Shown one piece after another: positions 45,655 through 53,303 of a DNA stretch of 64,000 nucleotides. A program made the position numbers and the translations under genes. Position 1 is the stretch's first letter. Each line of letters opens with the position of its first letter. Under the pieces are notes generated by a model. The model was not told the origin of the DNA, made no database searches, and saw only the letters and a list, made by a program, of their open reading frames with translations. This stretch comes from Pseudomonas sp. GV071. GTDB taxonomy: Bacteria > Pseudomonadota > Gammaproteobacteria > Pseudomonadales > Pseudomonadaceae. The stretch is taken from positions 248,001-312,000 of the forward strand of contig NZ_QAOJ01000004.1 of assembly GCF_003050835.1 (NCBI RefSeq), given 5' to 3'.

Positions 45655-45865
45655 CCCCGTCCTAGGGGAGTAGTCTCCCGCAAGCAGGGTTTTCACACCC
45701 TGTTTCGCCCGGCCCGCGTCAACATACTTGCTCCACAGAGCATGGCGCGTGCGACCCAAGGTCCGCTCAGACGGACCCAGGGGTTTGACAAGACCTATGA
45801 CACGTAACTCCTTACCCGGGGCGGGAAGTAGTTCGTGTCATAGCCGTGTCTACCCGCCCCTGAGG
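45655..45865 (+). ncRNA. yybP-ykoY (manganese) riboswitch
   Basis: The leader of the GDT1-family gene begins with the conserved CTAGGGGAGTAGTCTCCCGC (about 45661-45680), contains GTCAACATACTTGC and the GACCCAAGGTCCGC / GGACCC hairpin, and ends in a GC-rich stem region (CCCGGGGCGGG ... CCCGCCCC) that can sequester the start region. These are the consensus elements of the yybP-ykoY family, which senses Mn2+ and commonly precedes manganese exporters. Boundaries are approximate. Expected effect: higher expression of the exporter when Mn2+ is high. Confidence 0.85.
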
Positions 45866-45872
45866 AAGCCTG

Positions 45873-46457
45873 ATGCTTGATTCCCTTCTCGTTCCAACCG
45901 GTATTGTCGCCTTGGCTGAAATTGGCGATAAAACCCAGCTGCTCGCCTTGATTCTGGCGGCACGCTTTCGCAAACCCTGGCCGATCATCGCCGGTATCGT
46001 CGCCGCCACGCTGGCCAACCATGCTGCTGCGGGTGCCGTAGGCGCCTGGGTTGGCGGTCTGTTCTCGGATGTCGTTCTGCACTGGATTCTGGCCGTGAGC
46101 TTTGCCGCTACAGCGCTCTGGACCCTGGTGCCCGACAAGATCGACGACGACGAAACCACCACAGCAAAAAGCTTCGGCCCCTTCCTCACCACGCTGATTG
46201 CGTTCTTCCTCGCCGAGATCGGCGACAAGACCCAGATCGCTACCGTGATGTTGGCCGCGCAGTACCCGGAACTGTGGCTGGTGATTATCGGCACCACCCT
46301 GGGCATGTTGCTGGCCAACGTGCCGGTGGTATTGGCGGGTAATTTTGCCGCGGATAAATTGCCGCTGACCTTGATTCGCCGCCTCGCCGCTACAGCGTTT
46401 TTCATTCTGGCGGGTATCGCCATCTACAAGGCGCTGCAGGCTAGCGGGATGGTGTAA
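45873..46457 (+). CDS. TMEM165/GDT1-family (UPF0016) cation transporter, probable Mn2+ exporter
   Basis: A 194-aa inner-membrane protein of two homologous halves, each with the signature ExGDKT: ALAEIGDKTQLLALILAAR at residues about 14-32 and FLAEIGDKTQIATVMLAAQ in the second half. Six to seven hydrophobic helices are apparent. Bacterial members (MneA) export manganese. The yybP-ykoY riboswitch directly upstream agrees with that. GAGGA lies 7 nt before the ATG, inside the reach of the riboswitch expression platform. Confidence 0.92.
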   Translation: MLDSLLVPTGIVALAEIGDKTQLLALILAARFRKPWPIIAGIVAATLANHAAAGAVGAWVGGLFSDVVLHWILAVSFAATALWTLVPDKIDDDETTTAKSFGPFLTTLIAFFLAEIGDKTQIATVMLAAQYPELWLVIIGTTLGMLLANVPVVLAGNFAADKLPLTLIRRLAATAFFILAGIAIYKALQASGMV

Positions 46458-46467
46458 GCCTGCAAAA

Positions 46468-46625
46468 TTCTGGGCCGGCCTTCGCTGGGGTGACGGTGGA
46501 CGCTGAACAAATCACCGTCATTCCGGCGCAGGCCGGAATCCAGAATTTCGGACCTAACGGAAAACCCGAAGAAGCCGTTTATCTGACGCCATCCAACTGG
46601 CGTTTCGGCCAATGCCGAATGACGG
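46468..46625. repeat. CCGTC...GACGG dispersed hairpin repeat, copy C (three units)
   Basis: Three hairpin units in a row: TTCTGGGCCGGCC...GGTGACGG (46468-46496), CCGTCATTCCGGCGCAGGCC...CAGAATT (46515-46547) and a degenerate unit ending GCCGAATGACGG (about 46600-46625). Units 2 and 3 make the usual inward-facing pair; unit 1 is an extra, inverted copy. Confidence 0.75.
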
Positions 46626-46681
46626 CGGCGCCAGGCACAGTTTGCTGCGAAATTTCCCACAGCAAACCGCAGAGCGCCGCT

Positions 46682-47125
46682 ATGTCATTGGATGATATGA
46701 AAAGGCTGGTTCGCCACCACATCGACCTGTCCTGGAACAAAGGTCGCACCGCCCTCGCCGAACAACTGCACAGCAAGAGTTTTATCTACAAAAGCTCGTT
46801 CGTCGGCCGCCCGCTCGACAGCGCCGCCTTTGGCCTGATGGTGCTGGAGATCCGCAACGCCATGCCTGACCTGGTGGTGGTGGTCGAAGAGATCCTCGCC
46901 GAAGGCAACAAGGTGTTCACCTGGTGTACCTTGATCGGCACCCTGGAAAAACCCACCCTCGGCTACCCGGCCAGCGACAAAGTGCTGAGCATCTCGGCCA
47001 TGGCCTGCTGGACCCTCACCTGCGGCGGCGAGATCGAAGAGCTGTGCACCATCTTCGACATGGAAAGCTTCCGCGCCCAGCTCAATCTGCTCACCCGGCC
47101 TTTTGCGGAAGTGGCGCTGCCGTAG
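46682..47125 (+). CDS. SnoaL-like / NTF2-fold protein (ester-cyclase-like)
   Basis: A 147-aa cone-shaped alpha+beta barrel protein of the SnoaL superfamily. Pattern: MKRLVRHHIDLSWNKGRTAL, SFVGRPLDSAAFGLMVLEIRNAMPDL and VVVEEILAEGNKVFTWCTLIGT, which are the helix-then-strands arrangement of the polyketide-cyclase-like group. The frame is open upstream to 46490, but that part is repeat DNA, so I use the ATG at 46682, although its ribosome-binding site is weak. The ligand is unknown. Confidence 0.72.
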   Translation: MSLDDMKRLVRHHIDLSWNKGRTALAEQLHSKSFIYKSSFVGRPLDSAAFGLMVLEIRNAMPDLVVVVEEILAEGNKVFTWCTLIGTLEKPTLGYPASDKVLSISAMACWTLTCGGEIEELCTIFDMESFRAQLNLLTRPFAEVALP

Positions 47126-47138
47126 GGCTGGCTCTTGG

Positions 47139-47223
47139 TGGGAGGGGCTTTAGCCGCGAGCTTTTGCTCTATGCGAAACAAACCGTTTTCAGGTCCAGCC
47201 AGTCGCGGCTCAAGCCCCTCCCA
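47139..47223. repeat. REP pair, CCCCTCCC variant
   Basis: Left arm TGGGAGGGGCTTTAGCCGCG (from 47139) and right arm TCGCGGCTCAAGCCCCTCCC (from 47203) are inverted, with one mismatch, around about 43 nt. This is the same variant as 22777. Confidence 0.8.
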
Positions 47224-47244
47224 CAAGGGCCGCAAATTGCGGGC

Positions 47245-48063
47245 TTACTTCGACTTGGCCTGCTGATACAACGGCTCAACCTTGGGAATTGCCGCCTGCA
47301 ACGAGGCAATCCGGCTGCTGCTGGCCGGGTGGGTACTCATGAATTCCGGCGGCGCGCCTTCGCTGGCCTTGGCCATTTTCTGCCACAGGGTGACAGCGGC
47401 ATTCGGGTTGTAACCAGCACGGGCGGAGAGTTCGAGGCCGAGCAGGTCGGCTTCGTTTTCGTTCTCGCGGCTGTTGGGCAAGGTCATCCCGTACTCCGCC
47501 ACGGCGTCAGCCAGCGCCAGGCTGTCCTGACCCAACCCGAGCAACGCACCCGCGCCCTGCTTGGCGATTTCCATGCCGTAGGCTTTGGACATGGCTTCGC
47601 GGCCATGCTCGCGCAAAGCGTGGGCGATTTCGTGGCCCATCACCGCCGCCAGCTCGTCGTCGCTGAGTTTGAGCTTATCGATCAAGCCGCTGTAGACGAT
47701 GATCTTGCCGCCCGGGCCGCAGTTGGCGTTCATTTCGTCACTGTCGACCAGGTTGACTTCCCAGGCCCACTGCGCCGAGTCCGGGCGCAGCTTCGGTGCC
47801 TGGGCGATCAGGCGTTTGGCCACTGCATCGACGCGCTTGGCATTGGCACTGCTCTTGTCCAACTGGCCCTTGCCCTTGGCTTCGCTGAGGGTCTGCTGAT
47901 AGGACTGCGCGTACATCTGGTTGACCTCTTGGGTCGACAGCATGCTGAACATGTATTGCTTGCGCCCGACACCCACGGAATCGCCGCTGGTGGTGTTGAC
48001 GGCTTGGCAGGCGCTGAGCAGCAGGCAACCCGCCAGCGCGGTCAAACGAAAGGAATGCTTCAT
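47245..48063 (-). CDS. M48-family metalloprotease lipoprotein
   Basis: A 272-aa periplasmic zinc protease anchored by lipid: MKHSFRLTALAGCLLLSAC ends in lipobox LSAC. The zinc motif is HEIAH in AAVMGHEIAHALREHGRE, with the third ligand Glu in ENENEADLLGLE. It matches the small LoiP/YcaL-like M48 lipoproteins that take part in outer-membrane quality control. GGAGGA lies 6 nt before the ATG. It is divergent from the chemoreceptor gene. Confidence 0.92.
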   Translation of the reverse strand: MKHSFRLTALAGCLLLSACQAVNTTSGDSVGVGRKQYMFSMLSTQEVNQMYAQSYQQTLSEAKGKGQLDKSSANAKRVDAVAKRLIAQAPKLRPDSAQWAWEVNLVDSDEMNANCGPGGKIIVYSGLIDKLKLSDDELAAVMGHEIAHALREHGREAMSKAYGMEIAKQGAGALLGLGQDSLALADAVAEYGMTLPNSRENENEADLLGLELSARAGYNPNAAVTLWQKMAKASEGAPPEFMSTHPASSSRIASLQAAIPKVEPLYQQAKSK

Positions 48064-48238
48064 ACCGGTCCTCCAATGACAGGGCTCGTATCCTAGTTCG
48101 CCCCACTTTGCGGAACAACCTTACTTGCACTCTGGCAATCGGCCATCTTTGCTACACAAAACACTGCGTTAATGCTTTCGCAAGTATCTGCCGATACGCC
48201 AGGGACCGGCTGCCAACAAGTTCGATGTGGGGGTTCCT

Positions 48239-50374
48239 ATGCGCTTCAAATCCATCCAGTTTTCCGTGGCTCTGTTGGCTGGCGCCAGCGTGCTCGCCGT
48301 GGTTGTGGCACTGGTGCTGTACTCCCTGTTTGCCGGCGCGCGCACTCAGGACATGGTGAAAAGCAGTACCCAGAGCCTGCTCGAAGACATGATCAAACAG
48401 CGCCTGACCACCCTGGCTCAGGGTGAAATCAGCCAGATTCAGAAAGAATTGAATTACCCCCTGGTGGTGGCCACCAGCCTGGCGCAAACCAACGCCCTGA
48501 TGGGCGAAACCGATGCGACGGGCGCAGCCGCCTTAGCCATCACCCGCGAGCAACTGACCAACCTTCTGCACAGCACCGTAGAAAAAAACCCCAAGCTGGT
48601 GGATGCCTACATCGGCTGGGAACCCAATGCCTTTGGCGAAGATGACGCCCGTTACGCCGGACAAACCGAAAACGCCTACGACGACAGCGGCCGTTACATG
48701 CCCTGGTGGTACCGCAAGCCCGACGGCAGCCTGACGGTAGAAGCCCTTGGCGGCGACATGGAAAACCCCAAGCTGCTGCCCACTGGCGTGCGAGCTGGCG
48801 AATATTACCTGTGCCCACGGGAAACCAAAGCGACCTGCATCATCGACCCGGCGCCGTATGAAATGGCCGGCAAAATGGTGATGCTCGCCTCGTTCAACGT
48901 ACCCGTGATGGTCAAAGGTCAGTTCCGTGGGGTGGTCGGTGCCGACCTGACCGTCGACTTCATTCAGGAACTGCTCAACAGCGCCGACAGCAAACTGTAT
49001 GACGGCGCTGGCGAGTTGGGGCTGATCTCCAACAATGGCCGCATGGTGGCGTTCACCAAAGACCCGAGCAAGCGCGGCGAACCCAGCGCGCAGGTGTTGC
49101 CGGGCATTGGCGACCTGAAGGCGCTGCCCTTGGGCCAACCGACGTTCAGCACCGATAAAGACAGTGGACAGATCCAGTTGCTGATGCCCTTCACCGTAGG
49201 CGACACCAACAGCCGCTGGACATTGCTGCTGCAACTACCGGAAAAGGCCGTTTACGCCGAGCTGAACAAGCTGCATCAGGATCTCAACGACCAGCGCCAG
49301 ACCGATATTTTCGGCATGACGGTCGTGGGCCTGGTGATCGCCGGTATCGGTTTGCTGGTGATCTGGCTGGTGGGCTACGGCATCGCCCGGCCGCTGAAGC
49401 AGATGGTGCTGATGCTCGATGACATCGCCAAGGGCGATGGCGACCTGACCAAACGCTTGCAGGTGGACCGCGCCGACGAACTGGGGCAGATCGCCAATGG
49501 CTTCAACACCTTCCTCAACAAGCTGCAGAACATGATTCGCGATGTGGTCGGCTCGGTGCAGAAGGTCAGCGACTCGTCGGAAAACACCGCCGACATTGCC
49601 ATCCGCACCAACGAAGGGGTGCAGCGGCAGATGGTCGAGATCGATCAGGTGGCCACCGCCGTGCACGAAATGACGGCCACTGCCCAGGACGTGGCACGCA
49701 ACGCCACCCTGGCGGCGGAGTCGGCCAATGCCGCCGACCGCTCGGCCAACGAAGGCAAGCGCATCGTCAACAACACTTCGCAGGCCATTGCATCCTTGGC
49801 CACCGAAATCGGTCGCGCCGTGGCCGTGGTGCAAAACCTGGCCAAGGACAGCGAAAACATCAACGCCATCCTCACCGCCATCCGCGGCATTGCCGAGCAG
49901 ACCAATCTGCTCGCGCTCAACGCCGCCATTGAGGCGGCGCGGGCGGGAGAACAGGGTCGTGGTTTTGCCGTAGTAGCTGATGAGGTGCGCAACCTGGCGC
50001 AGAAAACCCAGCAGGCCACTGAAGAAATCCAGGCCATGATCCAGCAGTTGCAACAAGGCACGCGCGAAGTGGTGAAGGTCATGGAAGACAGCCAGGGCAA
50101 GACCGACGACAGCGTGCGTCACGCTGCCGACGCGGCCGGCGCGCTGGATGCGATTACCGAGGCGGTGTCGGTGATCAACGACATGAACACCCAGATCGCC
50201 AGTGCCGCGGAAGAGCAAAGCGCGGTGGCCGAGGACATCAACCGCAACGTCACCAACATCGGCCAGGTGGCAGCGGAAGTGGCAGGCGGTGCAGATGAAG
50301 CCAGTCAGGCCAGTGCGGAGTTGACCAAACTCGCCGAGCAACAGCGGCGGTTGATCAATCAGTTCAGGGTGTAA
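48239..50374 (+). CDS. Methyl-accepting chemotaxis protein, dCACHE type (McpU/TlpQ-like)
   Basis: A 711-aa transmembrane chemoreceptor. TM1 is at about residues 10-30, a periplasmic double-CACHE domain at about 35-355 ([50 protein letters not shown]), TM2 at about 360-385, then HAMP and a cytoplasmic signalling domain with the hairpin tip [20 protein letters not shown]. The N-terminus [21 protein letters not shown] is like the polyamine/histamine receptors McpU and TlpQ. That is a resemblance only; the ligand is not proven. GTGGGGG fits the ATG at 48239 better than one at 48227. Confidence 0.9.
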   Translation: MRFKSIQFSVALLAGASVLAVVVALVLYSLFAGARTQDMVKSSTQSLLEDMIKQRLTTLAQGEISQIQKELNYPLVVATSLAQTNALMGETDATGAAALAITREQLTNLLHSTVEKNPKLVDAYIGWEPNAFGEDDARYAGQTENAYDDSGRYMPWWYRKPDGSLTVEALGGDMENPKLLPTGVRAGEYYLCPRETKATCIIDPAPYEMAGKMVMLASFNVPVMVKGQFRGVVGADLTVDFIQELLNSADSKLYDGAGELGLISNNGRMVAFTKDPSKRGEPSAQVLPGIGDLKALPLGQPTFSTDKDSGQIQLLMPFTVGDTNSRWTLLLQLPEKAVYAELNKLHQDLNDQRQTDIFGMTVVGLVIAGIGLLVIWLVGYGIARPLKQMVLMLDDIAKGDGDLTKRLQVDRADELGQIANGFNTFLNKLQNMIRDVVGSVQKVSDSSENTADIAIRTNEGVQRQMVEIDQVATAVHEMTATAQDVARNATLAAESANAADRSANEGKRIVNNTSQAIASLATEIGRAVAVVQNLAKDSENINAILTAIRGIAEQTNLLALNAAIEAARAGEQGRGFAVVADEVRNLAQKTQQATEEIQAMIQQLQQGTREVVKVMEDSQGKTDDSVRHAADAAGALDAITEAVSVINDMNTQIASAAEEQSAVAEDINRNVTNIGQVAAEVAGGADEASQASAELTKLAEQQRRLINQFRV

Positions 50375-50378
50375 AAGC

Positions 50379-50540
50379 CGTAGGTTGGGTTGAGCCAAAG
50401 GCGAAGCCCAACGATACGAAGGGGTTGGCCACCGCGCGGTTTTCGGACGTGATGGTGGCAGTTTTGAAGTGTTCTGCTTGGCAGCGGGGGGGCTGGCTTC
50501 TTTGTATCGTTGGGCTTCGCTTTGCTCAACCCAACCTACG
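50379..50540. repeat. 162-bp element with long inverted termini
   Basis: Left end 50379-50417 (CGTAGGTTGGGTTGAGCCAA ... ACGATAC) and right end 50504-50540 are inverted complements over 37-39 bp, differing only by two single-base gaps. The 86-nt middle is unrelated. This is a MITE-like or REP-like non-coding repeat placed between convergent genes. Confidence 0.8.
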
Positions 50541-50567
50541 CCTCGATGCCGTTGATCTTCAAACAAC

Positions 50568-50600
50568 AAAAAGCCCGGCATCCGCCGGGCTTTGATTTTT
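50568..50600 (-). terminator. Terminator of the 13-residue-repeat protein gene
   Basis: Stem GCCCGGC (50573-50579) / GCCGGGC (50584-50590) with loop ATCC. On the minus strand it is followed by a T-run (TTTTTGTTG). It lies 14 nt past the stop. Confidence 0.85.
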
Positions 50601-50613
50601 ACTGCGTCAGCAA

Positions 50614-51117
50614 TCAGCTGATACGGCTAGTACCTACGCGATCAGCACCACCTTCGGCTACATGGTTGACGCCAGTGCGATCGGCACCACCTTCAGCTAC
50701 GCGGTTGGCACCAGTGCGGTCGGAACCACCTTCGGCTACACGGTTGGCGCCAGTGCGGTCGGAACCACCTTCTGCTACGCGGTTAGCGCCAGTACGGTCG
50801 GAACCACCTTCTGCTACACGGTTGGCGCCAGTGCGGTCTGAACCACCTTCGGCTACGCGGTTAGCGCCAGTGCGGTCGGCACCACCTTCAGCTACGCGGT
50901 TGGCGCCAGTACGGTCCGAACCACCTTCTGCTACGCGGTTAGCGCCAGTACGGTCTGCACCACCTTCTGCTACGCGGTTAACACCGGTGCGGTCGGCACC
51001 GCTTTCTGCGACCACCGGGGAATTCAGTTGTTGGTACAGGTCGGTGGCGTGAACGGTTACTGCGCTAGCGGCCAATACAGAGAGGGTCAGGCTGAGGATC
51101 AGTTTGTTGGTTTTCAT
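50614..51117 (-). CDS. Secreted protein of ten 13-residue tandem repeats
   Basis: A 167-aa exported protein: signal peptide MKTNKLILSLTLSVLAASAV (cleavage near VHA), a short linker TDLYQQLNSP, then ten copies of a 13-residue unit with consensus RVAEGGSDRTGAN, and the end RIS. Units vary only at a few positions (S/A before D, A/V before N). The units are rich in Gly, Asp, Arg and Asn, with no Cys and no aromatic residue, so an extended or beta-roll-like fibre is likely. Similar Pseudomonas proteins have, I believe, been labelled phage infection protein; that name is not supported by anything visible here. The gene has its own terminator. Confidence 0.85.
   Translation of the reverse strand: MKTNKLILSLTLSVLAASAVTVHATDLYQQLNSPVVAESGADRTGVNRVAEGGADRTGANRVAEGGSDRTGANRVAEGGADRTGANRVAEGGSDRTGANRVAEGGSDRTGANRVAEGGSDRTGANRVAEGGSDRTGANRVAEGGADRTGVNHVAEGGADRVGTSRIS
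50626..51015 (-). repeat. Tandem array of ten 39-bp units inside the repeat-protein gene
   Basis: Ten head-to-tail 39-bp units code for the ten 13-residue repeats. Synonymous positions differ between units (for example TCT/GGC or GAT/GCC variants), showing that the array is not a very recent expansion. Because 39 is divisible by three, the antisense frame also stays open, which explains the long plus-strand ORF there. Confidence 0.88.
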
Positions 51118-51358
51118 GACGTTTGCTCCAGAAGGTGTTTTGAGAAGTTGTTTTGCTTGGTGTGGAGCTAGTGTTGATCGAATCAATTTGATTAAAAAGC
51201 GCAAATATCCGGTAAAACATATCTACTTATTCGATATAAATGGAAAAATGACGGTCTTTCAGGCAGTTAACCCAACGCCAAGTCGCTCTGGCGGAGGGGA
51301 AAAGACTGCTCTAGGGTAAGGCTCACAGCCATTTACGGCCCTGACCCGAGGAGAAACC

Positions 51359-51796
51359 ATGGACGCCTTTATGCAAGCGGCAATCGAGGAAGCACAGCTG
51401 GGGTTGGCCGAAGGCGGCATTCCCATTGGTTCGGTGCTGGTGCATGACGGCCGCATCATCGGCCGCGGGCATAACCGCCGGGTGCAGGAAGGCAGTGTGA
51501 TCAAGCATGGCGAAATGGACGCCCTGGAAAACGCCGGCCGCCAACCGGCCAGCCTGTACCGCGAGGCGGTGCTCTACACCACCCTGTCGCCCTGCCCGAT
51601 GTGCAGCGGTGCGATTCTGCTCTACGGCATTCGCCGGGTGATAGTCGGTGAGAACCAGACCTTTATGGGCGACGAAGCGCTGCTGCGCTCACGCGGGGTG
51701 AACGTCGATGTGCTGCAGAACCACAGCTGCGTGGCGATGATGGAGCAGTTCATCGCCGAGCAACCGCAGCTATGGAATGAAGATATCGGCGAATAA
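51359..51796 (+). CDS. Cytosine deaminase, fungal FCY1-type
   Basis: A 145-aa zinc-dependent deaminase converting cytosine to uracil. Zinc ligands are H50 and C79/C82 (SVIKHGEMDA; LSPCPMCSGAI) with catalytic E52. The arrangement reproduces yeast cytosine deaminase at a constant 12-residue offset (H62, E64, C91, C94), and N39 matches yeast N51. It ends EDIGE, the same tail as the yeast enzyme whose C-terminal Asp contacts cytosine. That argues for a free-base cytosine deaminase rather than TadA or guanine deaminase. It is unlike the TIM-barrel CodA usual in bacteria. GAGGAG lies 7 nt before the ATG. Confidence 0.85.
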   Translation: MDAFMQAAIEEAQLGLAEGGIPIGSVLVHDGRIIGRGHNRRVQEGSVIKHGEMDALENAGRQPASLYREAVLYTTLSPCPMCSGAILLYGIRRVIVGENQTFMGDEALLRSRGVNVDVLQNHSCVAMMEQFIAEQPQLWNEDIGE

Positions 51797-51816
51797 GCCC
51801 AGTGAGCGTTGTGCAG

Positions 51817-51836
51817 GGTGCGCTGAGCGCACCTTT
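51817..51836 (+). terminator. Possible terminator after the cytosine deaminase gene
   Basis: Stem GGTGCGC (51817-51823) / GCGCACC (51827-51833) with a 3-nt loop and only TTT after it, so weak. It lies 20 nt past the stop. Confidence 0.45.
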
Positions 51837-52050
51837 GTGAAGCGCCGATACAGCTCGCGTTACGCCCTTCTCCCGCGTCGATTTTCCTCGCGTGCACGCG
51901 CGCACGACACCCCGCCTGCCAGCCCCTAGATTCGAGCCACTGCCCGCTTTACCTATTGCGCGCTGCCCCGCGTGTGCGGTGTGGCATCACGTCAACGAAT
52001 CGCCGCCGGCTTAAAAATTCCAACAACCGGCACGGTTCACTGGAGTAAGC

Positions 52051-53160
52051 ATGATGAAAGGCTCGTTCGGCAAAACCACACTCAGCTGTGCTATCGGTCT
52101 TTTAATGGGGATCTCGCTGCAAGCCACGGCAGCGCAGCAGGAAATTCACTTCGCCAACTGGGGCGACTACGTTGGCCCGACCACCTTCGCCGACTTTGAA
52201 AAAGAAACCGGCATCAAAGTGGTGCTGGAACCCTTCGACTCCAACGCCATTCTGGAAACCAAGCTGCTCACCGGCAACTCCGGCTATGACGTGGTAGTCA
52301 CCCCCGCCGACTTTCTCGCCCGTCAGGTAAAAACCGGCCTCTATGCCCCGCTGGACATGGCGCAACTGCCTAACAGCAAAAATCTCAATCCGTCGTTGCT
52401 CAAGCGCCTGGAAACCTCCGACCCAGGCAACAAATTTGCCGTGCCCTATCTGTGGGGCACTGTCGGCATCGGTTACAACGCTGAAAAAGTCAAAGCGGCG
52501 TTTGGCGACCACGCGCCGGTCAACAGCTGGGACCTGGTGTTCAAACCCGAGAACCTGGCCAAGCTCAAAGGCTGCGGCGTGGCCATGCTCGATGAGCCGA
52601 CCAAGATCATTCCGCTGGCCATGCTCTACCTGGGCCTTGACCCCAACAGCGAAAAAACCGAAGACATCGCCGCCGCCACCAAGCTGCTGAAAACCCTCAA
52701 ACCATCGATCACCTACTTCAACTCCACCAAGTACATCGCCGACCTGGCCAACGGTGATATCTGCGTCGCTGTCGGCTTCTCCGGTGATGTGCTGCAAGCG
52801 CGGCAAAGCGCGATCGATGCCGGCAACAAAAACACCGTCGCCTACAGCCTGCCGGACCAGGGCAGCAACATCTGGTTCGACAACCTGGCGATTCCTAAAA
52901 CCGCCAAAAACGCTGCCGGCGCCCACGCCTTCATCAATTACCTGCTGCGCCCGGACGTGATTGCCAAGATCAGCAACTACCTGCACTACGCCAACCCCAA
53001 CACCCCTTCGCAGCCACTGCAGGATCAGGCTGTACGGGAAAATCCGGCGATCTACCCGGACGAAAAACTGATCGACAAAATGTTTGTCAGCCTGCCGCCA
53101 TCGCAAGCCGCGATGCGCGTGATCACACGCAACTGGAGCGCGATCAAGTCGGGGATCTGA
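52051..53160 (+). CDS. Polyamine ABC transporter substrate-binding protein (PotF/SpuD-like)
   Basis: A 369-aa periplasmic binding protein for putrescine or spermidine. The signal peptide ends near ATAA. The mature start EIHFANWGDYVGPTTFADFEKE and the motifs YDVVVTPADFLARQ, FAVPYLWGTVGIGYN and VGFSGDVLQARQ are those of the PotF/SpuD/SpuE group, including the acidic and aromatic ligand-site residues. No permease or ATPase gene adjoins it, so it must share a transporter encoded elsewhere or act in sensing. GGAG lies 5 nt before the first of two adjacent ATG codons. Confidence 0.92.
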   Translation: MMKGSFGKTTLSCAIGLLMGISLQATAAQQEIHFANWGDYVGPTTFADFEKETGIKVVLEPFDSNAILETKLLTGNSGYDVVVTPADFLARQVKTGLYAPLDMAQLPNSKNLNPSLLKRLETSDPGNKFAVPYLWGTVGIGYNAEKVKAAFGDHAPVNSWDLVFKPENLAKLKGCGVAMLDEPTKIIPLAMLYLGLDPNSEKTEDIAAATKLLKTLKPSITYFNSTKYIADLANGDICVAVGFSGDVLQARQSAIDAGNKNTVAYSLPDQGSNIWFDNLAIPKTAKNAAGAHAFINYLLRPDVIAKISNYLHYANPNTPSQPLQDQAVRENPAIYPDEKLIDKMFVSLPPSQAAMRVITRNWSAIKSGI

Positions 53161-53176
53161 TTTAAAAAGCGCACAC

Positions 53177-53206
53177 AAAAACGCCCGGTCATTGCCGGGC
53201 GTTTTT
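53177..53206. terminator. Bidirectional terminator after the polyamine-binding protein gene
   Basis: Stem AAAAACGCCCGG / CCGGGCGTTTTT with loop TCATTG, U-tracts on both strands. It lies 17 nt past the stop. Confidence 0.9.
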
Positions 53207-53218
53207 GTTCATATCTCG

Positions 53219-53290
53219 CGTAGGAGCGGCTTCAGCCGCGATGCTCTTGATTTTTCGTTTCCAGGAATCGCGGCTGAAGCCGCTCCTACG
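53219..53290. repeat. Paired REP element
   Basis: Arms CGTAGGAGCGGCTTCAGCCG (from 53219) and its exact inverted complement ending at 53290, each 24 bp, around a 24-nt spacer. Confidence 0.9.
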
Positions 53291-53303
53291 AGATCGAGGC
53301 TGC

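Noticed and set aside
45795..46423. Long minus-strand frames opposite the GDT1-family gene
   Set aside because: The plus strand has a riboswitch, a ribosome-binding site and a conserved two-repeat transporter; the complement frames are low-complexity shadows.
50626..51015. Regular 39-bp repeats as a possible CRISPR array
   Set aside because: The units are contiguous without spacers, in frame, and encode a clean 13-residue peptide repeat after a signal peptide; no cas genes are near.
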